DNA from: an uncultured Blautia sp.
Lineage (GTDB): Bacteria; Bacillota; Clostridia; Lachnospirales; Lachnospiraceae
Length of the DNA: 64,000 nt
Direction of reading: 5' to 3'
NCBI RefSeq assembly: GCF_934371575.1
Contig: NZ_CAKRNY010000017.1
Span: 1 to 64,000, forward strand
Notes under the pieces: generated by a model
Database searches by the model: none
Told to the model about the DNA's origin: nothing
Seen by the model: the letters and a program-made list of their open reading frames with translations, nothing else
Part shown: piece after piece, positions 25,900-35,589 of the stretch
Layout: each line of letters starts with the position of its first letter
How positions within the stretch are numbered: the stretch's first letter is position 1
Made by a program: the position numbers and the translations under genes

Positions 25900-27106
25900 T
25901 GTCTATTCTGTTGGCCAGGTAAACCGTTATGTAAAAAACATGTTTACCCAGGATTACTTTTTACAGAATATTTATGTTAAGGGAGAGGTGTCCAACTGCA
26001 AATACCACTCCACAGGCCACATTTATTTTACCCTGAAGGATGAGGGCGGAACCTTAAAATGTGTTATGTTCGCAGGCTCCAGAAAGGGTCTTGCTTTCCG
26101 CATGAAAGACGGGGACAAGGTTGTGGCAGGAGGCAGGGTGGATGTCTATGAACGAGATGGCGTTTATCAGTTCTATGCAAAGGAGATCACTCTGGAAGGT
26201 GCAGGTGCACTTTATGAAAGGTATCTTGCCCTGAAGCAGGAACTGGAAGATATGGGAATGTTTGCACAGGAATATAAGCAGCCCATACCTGAATTTGCCC
26301 ACCGTGTGGGTATTGTCACATCACCTACAGGTGCAGCGATCAAAGATATTGTCAATGTTTCCGGCAGAAGGAACCCTTTTATCCAGAGCATTTTATATCC
26401 GGCTCTTGTGCAGGGCGAGGGAGCGGCTGCAAGTATTGTACAGGGAATCCGTATGCTGGATGAAGCCAATGTGGATATTATTATTGTGGGACGCGGCGGC
26501 GGCTCTATTGAGGAGCTGTGGGCTTTTAATGAGGAGGCTGTGGCACGGGCAATTTTTGAATGCCATACACCTGTGATCTCTGCAGTAGGACATGAGACAG
26601 ATTTTACCATTGCAGATTTCGTGGCAGATCTTCGTGCTCCTACACCGTCAGCAGCGGCAGAACTGGCATATTTTGACTGCAGAAGCTTTCTGGATTCCAT
26701 GCAGGGATATAAGGAGCGGCTGGAACGTGCTGTTTGGAATAAAACTGATATAAACAGGGCAAGGCTGGAAAGATACCGGACACGGCTTTCTTATCTGAAT
26801 CCGGAGAGCCGGCTGCGTGACCGGCAGCAATATGTGACGGATATGCAGAACCGGATCCAGACTGCCATGGAACAAAAGATAAAAGAGAAACGACACAGAC
26901 TGTCCCTTTATCTGGAGCGGTTTAATGGTCTTTCCCCTCTGCGCAAGCTGAATCAGGGCTATGCTTATGTTTCCGATAAAGAGGGGAAGACGCTGACCTC
27001 CGTTTCACAGGTGAAAAAAGGGGATGGTCTGCTGATTTATGTGACAGATGGTACTATAGAAGCGGTTGTTCAGAATACAAAAAAGGAGGTGCGGGATGAT
27101 GGCTGA
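25892..27106 (+). CDS. xseA: Exodeoxyribonuclease VII large subunit
   Basis: A 404-residue XseA. An N-terminal OB-fold (about 1-100) is followed by the catalytic region with GIVTSPTGAAIKDI, GRGGGSIEELWAFN and GHETDFTIADFVADLRAPTPSAA. It then has a coiled-coil stretch and a C-terminal beta segment. With XseB it degrades single-stranded DNA to short oligonucleotides. The ATG overlaps the end of nusB. Confidence 0.94.
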   Translation: MNNVYSVGQVNRYVKNMFTQDYFLQNIYVKGEVSNCKYHSTGHIYFTLKDEGGTLKCVMFAGSRKGLAFRMKDGDKVVAGGRVDVYERDGVYQFYAKEITLEGAGALYERYLALKQELEDMGMFAQEYKQPIPEFAHRVGIVTSPTGAAIKDIVNVSGRRNPFIQSILYPALVQGEGAAASIVQGIRMLDEANVDIIIVGRGGGSIEELWAFNEEAVARAIFECHTPVISAVGHETDFTIADFVADLRAPTPSAAAELAYFDCRSFLDSMQGYKERLERAVWNKTDINRARLERYRTRLSYLNPESRLRDRQQYVTDMQNRIQTAMEQKIKEKRHRLSLYLERFNGLSPLRKLNQGYAYVSDKEGKTLTSVSQVKKGDGLLIYVTDGTIEAVVQNTKKEVRDDG

Positions 27107-27320
27107 TGAAAAAAAGGAAAAAACTCTGGAAGAGGCTTTTGAAGAGCTGGATATTCTGGCAGGCAGGCTGGAAGACCGTGAGACCTCCCTGGAGGATTCT
27201 TTCCGTCTGTATAAACAGGGAATGGAGCTTCTGAAATACTGTAATGATAAACTGGATACTGTAGAGAAAAAAATGCTTCAGATGAATGAGGATGGTAGCC
27301 TTGGTGAATTTTCAAGATGA
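27096..27320 (+). CDS. xseB: Exodeoxyribonuclease VII small subunit
   Basis: A 74-residue helical protein with the XseB signature: TLEEAFEELDILAGRLEDRE, then LEDSFRLYKQGMELL. It partners XseA. It starts 11 bp inside the xseA end with an AGGAGG site 6 nt upstream of the ATG at 27096; a second ATG follows immediately. Confidence 0.92.
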   Translation: MMADEKKEKTLEEAFEELDILAGRLEDRETSLEDSFRLYKQGMELLKYCNDKLDTVEKKMLQMNEDGSLGEFSR

Positions 27321-28200
27321 ATTAAATAGAAGAACGGAAGAAACTGAGAAAGTGCTTGCGTCTTATCTTCCCAAGGAGGAAGGATTTGCGAAGACTATGG
27401 CACAGGCAATGAATTACAGTGTTCTGGCAGGGGGGAAACGACTTCGTCCCATGCTGATCCTGGAGACACTGAGGATGTTTGGCGGTGAGGAAAAGCTGGC
27501 ATATCCTTTTATGGCGGCCATGGAAATGATTCATACCCATTCCCTGGTACATGATGATCTGCCGGTGCTTGATAATGATGATTACCGGAGAGGACGCCTT
27601 ACCACACATAAGGTTTACGGGGAAGCAATGGGGGTACTCAGTGGTGTGGCATTGCTGAATTATGCCTATGAAGTGATGTTCTCTGCTTTTGACAGGGCAG
27701 ATACCCCGAAGGATCAGGCAAATATAATCCAGGCACTGAAGGTAATGTCCCATAAGACAGGACTTTACGGAATGCTTGGAGGACAAAGCGTTGACGTGGA
27801 GAACGACGGTAAACCTATGAACCGGCAGATGCTGGACTATATTTACGAGAATAAGACTTCCGCTCTTATAGAGGCTTCCATGATGACCGGAGCAATACTG
27901 GGTGGAGCCTCTGCTGAAGAGGTTGCAGCAATTGAGAAAGCTGCGAAAAACGTAGGTCTTGCTTTCCAGATCCAGGACGATATTCTGGATGTGACCAGTA
28001 CAGCAGAGGAACTGGGAAAGCCAATCCACAGTGATGAGAAGAACCATAAGACCACCTATGTGACGATCATGGGAATCGAGAAAGCGTCACAGCAGGTAAA
28101 AGAACTGTCTGACGAGGCGGTTGAGCTGCTGGAAGGACTGAACAAGAAAAACGAATTTTTGTTTACACTGGTGAAAGAACTGGTGGGACGCAGAAAGTGA
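27304..28200 (+). CDS. ispA: Farnesyl/geranyl diphosphate synthase (short-chain polyprenyl synthase)
   Basis: A 298-residue trans-prenyltransferase with both aspartate-rich motifs: DDLPVLDNDD near residue 80, and FQIQDDILD near 220. It condenses IPP with allylic diphosphates to give C10-C15 products and sits directly before dxs, the first step of the MEP pathway supplying IPP. The start is uncertain. GTG at 27304 gives the family-like NFQDELNRR N-terminus and overlaps xseB; TTG 27301 and ATG 27292 are alternatives. Confidence 0.92.
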   Translation: MNFQDELNRRTEETEKVLASYLPKEEGFAKTMAQAMNYSVLAGGKRLRPMLILETLRMFGGEEKLAYPFMAAMEMIHTHSLVHDDLPVLDNDDYRRGRLTTHKVYGEAMGVLSGVALLNYAYEVMFSAFDRADTPKDQANIIQALKVMSHKTGLYGMLGGQSVDVENDGKPMNRQMLDYIYENKTSALIEASMMTGAILGGASAEEVAAIEKAAKNVGLAFQIQDDILDVTSTAEELGKPIHSDEKNHKTTYVTIMGIEKASQQVKELSDEAVELLEGLNKKNEFLFTLVKELVGRRK

Positions 28201-28213
28201 AAGAAGGATACAA

Positions 28214-30085
28214 ATGATTCTGGATAAAATAAAAAAGCCTAACGATATTCACAAAATCCCTCTGGCTGAATTTCCTCAGCTGGCCGATGAAATACGAAGC
28301 TTTTTGATTGAGTCCGTTAGCAGGACCGGAGGACATCTGGCATCCAATCTTGGAGTGGTGGAGCTTACACTGGCGCTGCATAATGTACTGGATTTTCCAG
28401 ATGACAGGCTGATCTGGGATGTAGGTCATCAGGCATACACCCACAAAATACTTACCGGACGAAAAGATGAGTTTGATACCCTGCGTAAAGAAGGCGGCTT
28501 AAGCGGTTTTCCAAAAAGAGGGGAAAGCAGCTGCGATTCTTTTGATGCGGGACACAGCTCAGATTCCATTTCAGCAGGGCTTGGCTATGTTTGGGCCAGG
28601 GATCTTCTTGGAGAAAAATATCATGTGGTTTCTGTAATCGGAGATGGTGCTCTTACAGGCGGAATGGCTTATGAAGCGCTGAATAATGCAGCCGAGCTGG
28701 ATACTAATTTTATTATTGTATTGAATGATAATAATATGTCAATCTCTCCGAATGTAGGAGGAATGTCAAATTATCTCAGTGCTCTTCGTACTGCGGAGGC
28801 ATATACCGGAATGAAAATGAGCCTGAATAAGGCAGTCAAAAAGATTCCCCATGTGGGAACTGCAATGGTGGATGCCATGAGAAGGACAAAAAGCAGCATT
28901 AAGCAGCTTTTTATTCCCGGAATGCTGTTTGAAAATATGGGACTTACTTACCTTGGTCCTGTGGACGGGCATAATATGCGCCAGATGATGCGTCTTTTCA
29001 ATGAGGCAAAGCGTGTGAAAGGTCCGGTTGTGGTTCATGTTCTTACAGAAAAGGGACGTGGCTATGAACCTGCAAGACAGAACCCGGATATGTTTCATGG
29101 AATTGGACCATTTGACATCAAGACTGGAAAGCCAACCCAGAAGAAGACCTGTCCGGGGTATACAGATGTGTTTTCGGATGTCTTGTGCCAGGTTGCTGCA
29201 GAAGAAGAGAAACTGGTTGCCATTACAGCAGCCATGCCGGATGGTACCGGCCTGAAAAAGTTTTCCCAGAGATTTCCGGACCGTTTCTTTGATGTGGGAA
29301 TTGCAGAAGAGCATGCAGTCTCTTTTGCAGCCGGACTTGCCCTGGGAGGCGTGATCCCTGTTGTTGCCATCTATTCTTCCTTTTTGCAAAGAGCAGTGGA
29401 TCAGATGCTTCACGATGTGTGTATGCAGAAGCTTCATGTGATTTTTGCTGTGGACAGGGCTGGACTTGTGGGGGCAGATGGTGAGACCCATCAGGGAAAC
29501 TTTGATATTTCCTATCTCAGCATGATGCCAGGGATGACCGTGATGGCTCCGAAGAATGACTGGGAACTGAAAGAAATGGTACGCTTTGCCGTACACGCAG
29601 AAGGACCGGTTGCAATCCGTTATCCAAGAGGAAATGCATTTAGGGGGCTGCAGGAATATCAGGCGCCTGTAGTATCCGGTAAAAGTGAAGTTCTTCACAA
29701 AGGAAGCCAGGTGGCAGTTCTGGCGCTTGGCAGTATGGTGGAAGTTTGTGAGGATGTCTGTCGGAAATTAAAAGAAACCGGAGATGATCCTACTTTTGTG
29801 AATGTCAGGTTTGTGAAACCACTGGATACAGCGTTGCTGGATCTGCTGGCAGAAGATCACAGCCTTATAGTGACAGTAGAAGAAAATGTGCAAAATGGAG
29901 GTTTTGGACAGCATGTGTGCAGCTATATGGAAGAACATCATCCAGGTGTTCAGGTGCTGCCTGTTGCAATTCTGGACCGTTTCATACCTCATGGGGGTGT
30001 GGACAGTCTTCGGGCGCAGATTGGGCTGGATGCCTCTGGTATTGCAGATCGGATAAAGAATATTTCGGAAGGAAAAAGAGAATGA
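28214..30085 (+). CDS. dxs: 1-deoxy-D-xylulose-5-phosphate synthase
   Basis: A 623-residue thiamine-diphosphate enzyme that joins pyruvate and glyceraldehyde 3-phosphate in the first step of the MEP isoprenoid pathway. Visible features are the GHQAYTHK segment, the ThDP-binding GDGALTGGMAYEALNNA motif, and the transketolase-type DVGIAEEHAVSFAAGLA. It is downstream of ispA and overlaps tlyA by ATGA. Confidence 0.95.
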   Translation: MILDKIKKPNDIHKIPLAEFPQLADEIRSFLIESVSRTGGHLASNLGVVELTLALHNVLDFPDDRLIWDVGHQAYTHKILTGRKDEFDTLRKEGGLSGFPKRGESSCDSFDAGHSSDSISAGLGYVWARDLLGEKYHVVSVIGDGALTGGMAYEALNNAAELDTNFIIVLNDNNMSISPNVGGMSNYLSALRTAEAYTGMKMSLNKAVKKIPHVGTAMVDAMRRTKSSIKQLFIPGMLFENMGLTYLGPVDGHNMRQMMRLFNEAKRVKGPVVVHVLTEKGRGYEPARQNPDMFHGIGPFDIKTGKPTQKKTCPGYTDVFSDVLCQVAAEEEKLVAITAAMPDGTGLKKFSQRFPDRFFDVGIAEEHAVSFAAGLALGGVIPVVAIYSSFLQRAVDQMLHDVCMQKLHVIFAVDRAGLVGADGETHQGNFDISYLSMMPGMTVMAPKNDWELKEMVRFAVHAEGPVAIRYPRGNAFRGLQEYQAPVVSGKSEVLHKGSQVAVLALGSMVEVCEDVCRKLKETGDDPTFVNVRFVKPLDTALLDLLAEDHSLIVTVEENVQNGGFGQHVCSYMEEHHPGVQVLPVAILDRFIPHGGVDSLRAQIGLDASGIADRIKNISEGKRE

Positions 30086-30906
30086 AGAAACGATTGGATA
30101 TGATGCTGGTGGAGCGCGCTCTTGCACCTTCCAGAGAAAAAGCAAAAGCATATATCATGGCTGGCCAGGTTTATGTAGATGGCCAGAAAGAAGATAAAGC
30201 AGGCTCCATGTTTGCGGATACGGTGAAAGTGGAGGTAAGAGGAAACACACTTCCCTATGTAAGCCGTGGCGGTCTGAAGCTTGAGAAAGCCATGAATGAA
30301 TTTGACGTAAGCCTTGAAGGAAAGGTCTGCATGGATGTAGGCGCTTCCACAGGCGGTTTTACAGACTGCATGCTGCAAAACGGAGGTGTGAAGGTTTACT
30401 CTATTGATGTGGGATACGGTCAGTTAGACTGGAAGCTTCGCAATGATCCCCGCGTAGTCTGTATGGAGAAAACCAACATCCGTTATGTGGTTCCGGAGGA
30501 TATCCGGGAGAAACCTGCATTTTCCTCCATCGATGTTTCCTTTATTTCCCTGACGAAAGTACTGGGACCTGTGAGAAATCTTCTTACAGAGGATGGAGAG
30601 ATCGTCTGCCTGATCAAACCCCAGTTTGAGGCGGGCAGAGAGAAGGTTGGAAAGAAAGGCGTTGTCCGCGATCCGGCTGTTCACGAGGAAGTAATAGAGA
30701 AGGTAAGAGACTTCGCAATGAGCATTGCGCTGGAGCCCTGTCATCTTTCTTTTTCTCCTATCAAGGGACCGGAAGGGAATATTGAATACCTGCTGCATCT
30801 GAAAAAAAGAGCAGAAGGAACTGAAGTTTCGGACTGTCTTACTGTAAAGGTGGAGGATGTGGTCGCACAGGCTCACGGAGCATTGGATAAACCTGCTGTA
30901 AATTAA
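30082..30906 (+). CDS. tlyA: TlyA family S4-domain rRNA methyltransferase
   Basis: A 274-residue protein with an N-terminal S4 RNA-binding domain (about 3-62) and an FtsJ/RrmJ-like methyltransferase domain (CMDVGASTGGFTDCML at about 85). TlyA proteins 2'-O-methylate rRNA; older annotations call them hemolysin A. The start at 30082 gives an ATGA overlap with dxs. This position between dxs and nadK is typical of Firmicutes. Confidence 0.92.
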   Translation: MKKRLDMMLVERALAPSREKAKAYIMAGQVYVDGQKEDKAGSMFADTVKVEVRGNTLPYVSRGGLKLEKAMNEFDVSLEGKVCMDVGASTGGFTDCMLQNGGVKVYSIDVGYGQLDWKLRNDPRVVCMEKTNIRYVVPEDIREKPAFSSIDVSFISLTKVLGPVRNLLTEDGEIVCLIKPQFEAGREKVGKKGVVRDPAVHEEVIEKVRDFAMSIALEPCHLSFSPIKGPEGNIEYLLHLKKRAEGTEVSDCLTVKVEDVVAQAHGALDKPAVN

Positions 30907-30922
30907 AACAGGAACTAAAGCT

Positions 30923-31801
30923 ATGGATAAGTTTTATATTATAACAAACAGTGAAAAAGATAATAACCTGGAGTTTACCGGTCAGGTAACAGATTACCTT
31001 GAAAAAAATGGCGGACACTGTGAAGTGCAGCTTGCCGGAAGACAGGATGAGGGGCTTTTTCACTATACAGATCCGAGAAAAATCCCGGAAGAAACACAGT
31101 GCATTATTGTGCTTGGCGGGGATGGTACCCTTCTGCAGGCTGCCCGTGATATTCAGGCTGCCCATGATGGGAAACGCAGTCAGATTCCTCTTTTAGGGGT
31201 AAATCTTGGAAATCTGGGATATCTGGCAGAGGTAGACCGGCAGTCGGTATACCAGGCACTTGACAAGCTGCTTGCAGATGTCTATGAAGTGGAAGAACGG
31301 ATGATGCTTTCTGGCAGAGTTTATCGGGGGGATAGGATTATTGGGGAGGATATTGCCTTAAATGATATTGTAATTGCAAGGGAAGGACCTCTTCGTGTAG
31401 TAAGGTTTAAAAACTTTGTCAATGATGAGTATCTGAATTCCTATAATGCAGATGGAATCATTATTTCCACCCCTACCGGGTCTACCGGATACAGTCTTTC
31501 CGTAGGCGGTCCTATTGTCTCGCCAAGCGGTGAGATGACGATTATGACGCCGATCGCACCCCATACACTGAACAGCCGGAGTATTGTTTTTCCGGCAGAA
31601 GATGTAATCACAGTGGAGATGGGAGAAGGACGTCATCAGGATTGCGAGAAGGGGCTGGCTTCTTTTGATGGGGATTCTGAAATACCTATGATTACGGGAG
31701 ACAGGATCGTGATTCGCAAGGCAGAGGTGAAGACAAGAATTTTGAAACTGAATCATCTCAGCTTTGTTGAGGTGTTAAGGCAAAAAATGAGAGACAGCTG
31801 A
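30923..31801 (+). CDS. nadK: NAD kinase
   Basis: A 292-residue ATP-NAD kinase producing NADP. The GGDGT motif is at about residue 62 and the NADGIIISTPTGSTGYSLS substrate region is near 180. It lies 16 bp after tlyA and 28 bp before argR, in the conserved tlyA-nadK-argR-recN order. Confidence 0.95.
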   Translation: MDKFYIITNSEKDNNLEFTGQVTDYLEKNGGHCEVQLAGRQDEGLFHYTDPRKIPEETQCIIVLGGDGTLLQAARDIQAAHDGKRSQIPLLGVNLGNLGYLAEVDRQSVYQALDKLLADVYEVEERMMLSGRVYRGDRIIGEDIALNDIVIAREGPLRVVRFKNFVNDEYLNSYNADGIIISTPTGSTGYSLSVGGPIVSPSGEMTIMTPIAPHTLNSRSIVFPAEDVITVEMGEGRHQDCEKGLASFDGDSEIPMITGDRIVIRKAEVKTRILKLNHLSFVEVLRQKMRDS

Positions 31802-31829
31802 CAGACAGAGTCCCAAGGGAGGTTTTTAG

Positions 31830-32288
31830 GTGAAATTAGCAAGACATGAGAAGATTATTGAGCTTATCAAAGCGCATGACATAGATACACAGGAAGAGCT
31901 TGCAGCCAGATTAAATGAAGCTGGTTTTAAGGTGACACAGGCGACGGTTTCCAGGGATATCCGCGCATTGAAAATGACCAAGGTTGCAGGAAAAGACGGG
32001 AAATCCCGCTATGCCATTCTGCAGGATACAACACATCCGGGGCTTGGGGATCAGTATACCAGAGTGCTAAATGATGCTGTAGTGTCTATTGAAGTAGGAC
32101 AGAATCTGGTTGTGATCAAGACCGTTACTGGCATGGCGATGGGCGTTGCAACTGCCCTGGACGCCTTGAAATGGCCGGAAATATTGGGCTGTATTGCAGG
32201 AGATGATACTATTATGTGTGCCTGCAAGAGCACAGAACTGGCAGAAAATGTTATGGAGAAGCTGGGCAGTATATTGAACAGAAGATAA
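31830..32288 (+). CDS. argR: Arginine repressor
   Basis: A 152-residue ArgR/AhrC. The N-terminal winged helix (TQATVSRDIRALKM) binds ARG boxes and the C-terminal oligomerisation domain (GCIAGDDTIMCAC near 129) senses arginine. It starts with GTG after AAGGGAGG. It keeps its usual place before recN. Confidence 0.94.
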   Translation: MKLARHEKIIELIKAHDIDTQEELAARLNEAGFKVTQATVSRDIRALKMTKVAGKDGKSRYAILQDTTHPGLGDQYTRVLNDAVVSIEVGQNLVVIKTVTGMAMGVATALDALKWPEILGCIAGDDTIMCACKSTELAENVMEKLGSILNRR

Positions 32289-32305
32289 AAGTAAGTATGA
32301 TAAAG

Positions 32306-32337
32306 CAATCGGGCAGGAGAAGTTTCCTGCTCGATTG
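32306..32337 (+). terminator. Hairpin between argR and recN
   Basis: CAATCGGGCAGGA pairs with TCCTGCTCGATTG (one G-T pair). The downstream side has only a short T-poor stretch, so it may be an attenuator-like or partial terminator rather than a full stop. Confidence 0.5.
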
Positions 32338-32389
32338 TTGCTATAGATATGGAGTTTTCAAACATGAGAAAACAGTAAGGAGGTCAACC

Positions 32390-34072
32390 TTGTTAGTACA
32401 TTTGCACGTAAAAAACCTTGCACTCATAGATGAAATCGAAGTAGAATTTGGACCTGGACTTAATATCCTTACAGGTGAGACAGGAGCAGGTAAATCTATT
32501 CTTCTTGGTTCCATGCAGCTGATCCTGGGAGGAAAGACTTCCAGAAGCATGATCAGGGAAAATGCACCTTATGCCCTGGTAGAGCTTTTGTTTCAGGTGG
32601 AAAATACGAAAGCAAAAGAAGCACTTGCCGCACTTGATATTTATCCGGAGGACGGACAGGTTCTTATGTCAAGAAAAATTATGGATGGCAGGAGCATCAA
32701 CAAAATAAATGGTGAGACAAGTACTGTCAGCCAGATGAAGGCTGCCGCAGCATGCCTTCTGGACATCCACGGGCAGCATGAGCATCAGTCTCTTCTCTAC
32801 GAAGAGAAGCAGCTGGAGATTCTGGATGCGTATGGCCGGGAAAAAATCCTTCTGGAAAAAGAAAAGGTAAAGGCTGCCTATGGGGAATACAAGAAGTGCC
32901 AGGCAGAGCTGAAGTCTCTTGATATGGACGAAGAGCAGAAGAATCGGGAAATGGCTTTTCTGGAATTTGAGATCAACGAGATTGAGAAAGCAGCTCTTGT
33001 GCCGGGTGAGGATGAAGAACTGGAAAAACAGTACAGAAAGCTTTCAAATGGGCGCAGAATTATTGACTCGCTTCAAAGTGTCCATTCCCTTACCGGGTAT
33101 GACGGACAGGGAGCTGGTGATGCAGTGGGAGAAGCTATGCGGGAGCTTTCCAGGGTGACAGAATACGATGAGCAGCTGGAAGCCCTTTCCCAGACCTTAA
33201 GCGAGGTGGATGGACTTCTCAATGATTTTAACCGTGAATTGTCTTCCTATATGGATGATATGACATTTGATGAGTCTGTATTTTATGAAACAGAACGCCG
33301 TCTGGATCTGCTCAATGGTCTGAAGGCAAAATATGGCCAGCAGATAGAAGAAATTCTGGACTATCAGAAAAAACAGCAGGAGAAGCTGAATAAACTCCAG
33401 AAGTACGAAGAAATTTTTGAAGCTGCCCAGCAAGAACTGAAAAAAGCAGAGAAAAAACTGGAAGCCGCCTGCAGCCATCTGTCCGAAATCAGAAAGGAAT
33501 ACAGCAGACAGCTGGAAGAGAAGGTTATCCAGGGACTGAAAGATCTGAACTTCCTGGATGTGAACTTTGCAATCACTTTTGACAGAAAAAACAGTTTTAC
33601 AGATAATGGTTTTGATGAGATACAATACGAGATTTCCACAAATCCGGGAGAAAGCCTGAAGCCCCTTGGGAAAATCGTATCAGGCGGTGAGCTCTCCAGA
33701 ATCATGCTTGCCCTGAAAGCAATCCTGGCAGACAGAGACCAGATCGAGACTCTGATTTTCGATGAGATTGATACCGGAATCAGCGGCAGAACCGCTCAGA
33801 AGGTATCCGAAAAAATGGCAGTGATCGGTCACCATCATCAGGTACTTTGCATCACTCATCTGCCTCAGATCGCAGCTATGGCAGATTTTCATTTTGAAAT
33901 TGAGAAGCAGGTGGATGGAACAAAGACTACCACGCAGATACATACGCTTGATGAAGAAGCATCTGTCCGTGAGCTTGCACGTCTTCTCGGAGGCGCCCGG
34001 ATTACAGACGCCGTTCTCGAGAATGCCTGTGAGATGAAAAAACTGGCAGAGACGTGTAAGGCAGAACTGTAG
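32390..34072 (+). CDS. recN: DNA repair protein RecN
   Basis: A 560-residue SMC-like ATPase. Walker A is GETGAGKSILLGS near residue 30, a long coiled-coil centre (about 150-370) follows, then the signature IVSGGELSRIMLAL and Walker B LIFDEIDTGISG. It holds DNA ends together in double-strand break repair. The TTG at 32390 has AAGGAGG 6 nt upstream; longer in-frame starts fall inside argR. It converges on spoIVB with only 7 bp between the stop codons. Confidence 0.93.
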   Translation: MLVHLHVKNLALIDEIEVEFGPGLNILTGETGAGKSILLGSMQLILGGKTSRSMIRENAPYALVELLFQVENTKAKEALAALDIYPEDGQVLMSRKIMDGRSINKINGETSTVSQMKAAAACLLDIHGQHEHQSLLYEEKQLEILDAYGREKILLEKEKVKAAYGEYKKCQAELKSLDMDEEQKNREMAFLEFEINEIEKAALVPGEDEELEKQYRKLSNGRRIIDSLQSVHSLTGYDGQGAGDAVGEAMRELSRVTEYDEQLEALSQTLSEVDGLLNDFNRELSSYMDDMTFDESVFYETERRLDLLNGLKAKYGQQIEEILDYQKKQQEKLNKLQKYEEIFEAAQQELKKAEKKLEAACSHLSEIRKEYSRQLEEKVIQGLKDLNFLDVNFAITFDRKNSFTDNGFDEIQYEISTNPGESLKPLGKIVSGGELSRIMLALKAILADRDQIETLIFDEIDTGISGRTAQKVSEKMAVIGHHHQVLCITHLPQIAAMADFHFEIEKQVDGTKTTTQIHTLDEEASVRELARLLGGARITDAVLENACEMKKLAETCKAEL

Positions 34073-34079
34073 ATTCACA

Positions 34080-35288
34080 TTAATTTTCCATATCCAGCAT
34101 ATTTTCTATAAAAATCCCATATCCGCTGGCTGCATCCTGGACGAAAACATGTGTGACAGCTCCAATGATTTTTCCATTCTGGAGAATCGGGCTGCCAGAC
34201 ATACCCTGGACAATGCCGCCGGTGGTGTTAAGGAGCTCCTGGTCGGTGATGCGGATGACAAAACTTTTGTTGGTATCCTCGTGATTCATATCAATTTTTG
34301 TGATCTCTGCCTCGTATTCTTTTACACCATTTCCTATGTCACAAAGAACAGAGGCGGGGCCGGTCCGGACATCCTGTTTGAACCCAAGCTTCATCCGGTG
34401 AAGGGCAACCTGCTGCTGATCATTTTCAGTAAAATTGCCATATATTCCGTTAGTGCTGTTTGCGCGAATCTTCCCGATCACATTGTCATTTCTGTAACGA
34501 ATCAGTCCGGAAAGCTCTCCGGGACTTCCTTTTTCACCTTTCTGAACCCCCAGAATCTGGGCGCAATACAGATTTCCGCCTTTGATGGAAAGAAGATTTC
34601 CTGTATCAATGTCGCTGATTCCATGTCCAAGAGCTCCGAAATTTCCATTTTCTGTCACATAGGTAAGAGTTCCGATTCCCTGTGTATCGTCCCGCACCCA
34701 GATTCCCAGTTTATATTTTCCTGAAGCATCCTGTACAGGAGTAAGAGAAACCGGAATGGTGCTGTTGTCACGCCGTATATCTACAGTGACCGTTTTTCCG
34801 TCAATGTTTTCCAGGTCATGGATCAGGTCTTTCTTGCAGGATATTTTCTGCTGGTTCAGCGCAATAATATAGTCACCTGGTTTTAAGATATTTTTTGCAG
34901 GATCCTGCAGCTGACCGCTTTCAGAAAGGATTTCGCCGGTATCGATCACCAGAACTCCGGCTGTTTCCATATAAATTCCCACTGTACTGCCGCTGACAAG
35001 AACACTGTCTGTTTTGGCTGGTGTTACCTTGATATTTTTAAAAGCAATTTTACCAAAAAGCTTACAGGGCAATTGGTAGCTTTCTCCGCCGGAAACTGTG
35101 ACAGCTTCCTCAAAAGATACAAAGGGAAGCCTTAAAATCTGTGAAAGGTCTGATTCTGAAGCTCTGTCAATGTGTATTTCATCCGGAATTTTCCGGTCAA
35201 GATAACGATATCCCGGGAATACCATTGCCAGAAGGTCAAAAACGAGACAGAACAGAATAAAAGCTTTGTATTTCTGTTTCGTGTACAT
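34080..35288 (-). CDS. spoIVB: SpoIVB serine peptidase (inverted orientation)
   Basis: A 402-residue S55-family signalling protease with an N-terminal membrane segment (about 9-26), a PDZ domain (about 95-185) and a peptidase domain with His222 in ALGHGISD and Ser about 364 in QGMSGSPI. In Bacillus, forespore SpoIVB cleaves SpoIVFA to trigger SigK activation in the mother cell. Between recN and spo0A it is normally read in the same direction as both; here it lies on the opposite strand. All domains look intact. The start at 35288 follows a GGAAGTG-type site. Confidence 0.92.
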   Translation of the reverse strand: MYTKQKYKAFILFCLVFDLLAMVFPGYRYLDRKIPDEIHIDRASESDLSQILRLPFVSFEEAVTVSGGESYQLPCKLFGKIAFKNIKVTPAKTDSVLVSGSTVGIYMETAGVLVIDTGEILSESGQLQDPAKNILKPGDYIIALNQQKISCKKDLIHDLENIDGKTVTVDIRRDNSTIPVSLTPVQDASGKYKLGIWVRDDTQGIGTLTYVTENGNFGALGHGISDIDTGNLLSIKGGNLYCAQILGVQKGEKGSPGELSGLIRYRNDNVIGKIRANSTNGIYGNFTENDQQQVALHRMKLGFKQDVRTGPASVLCDIGNGVKEYEAEITKIDMNHEDTNKSFVIRITDQELLNTTGGIVQGMSGSPILQNGKIIGAVTHVFVQDAASGYGIFIENMLDMEN

Positions 35289-35414
35289 GTGTTCACTTCC
35301 TTTTCTTTTGTTTTTTGTAAAAATACTTATGACGGATTTCCTTTTTAGTATGGAAAAAAATCAGAATTTCACTCTTGTATTTTTATGAACGGATTCCATT
35401 TCTTACAATTATTT

Positions 35415-35487
35415 AACTGAATGAGCTGCGAAGCTATTCGGTTATGAGCAGTCTGCAAAGCGGATTCTGAGTATCTGCCGGATTCCG
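35415..35487. repeat. Dispersed double-hairpin repeat, diverged copy 3
   Basis: This is related to the 11586 and 55814 elements by the shared blocks GCGAAGC, ATGAGCA and GCAAAGCGGATT and by the same two-hairpin plan. The arms have changed in compensating ways: GAAT/ATTC with AGCT/AGCT in the first hairpin and GCGGAT/ATCTGC in the second. It lies beside the inverted spoIVB. Confidence 0.6.
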
Positions 35488-35559
35488 AAAAAAGGAAAAA
35501 ACAGGCAGAAAAACGCGAAATAAATCGAACGAAAATGCAGTAAAATCGGCACTTTCGGC

Positions 35560-35589
35560 TTGATTTCCCCATGGCAGTTCCACTATAAT
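35560..35589 (+). promoter_or_regulatory. SigA-type promoter of spo0A
   Basis: TTGATT (35560-35565), 18-bp spacer, TATAAT (35584-35589). It leaves a leader of about 145 nt before the ATG. Confidence 0.65.
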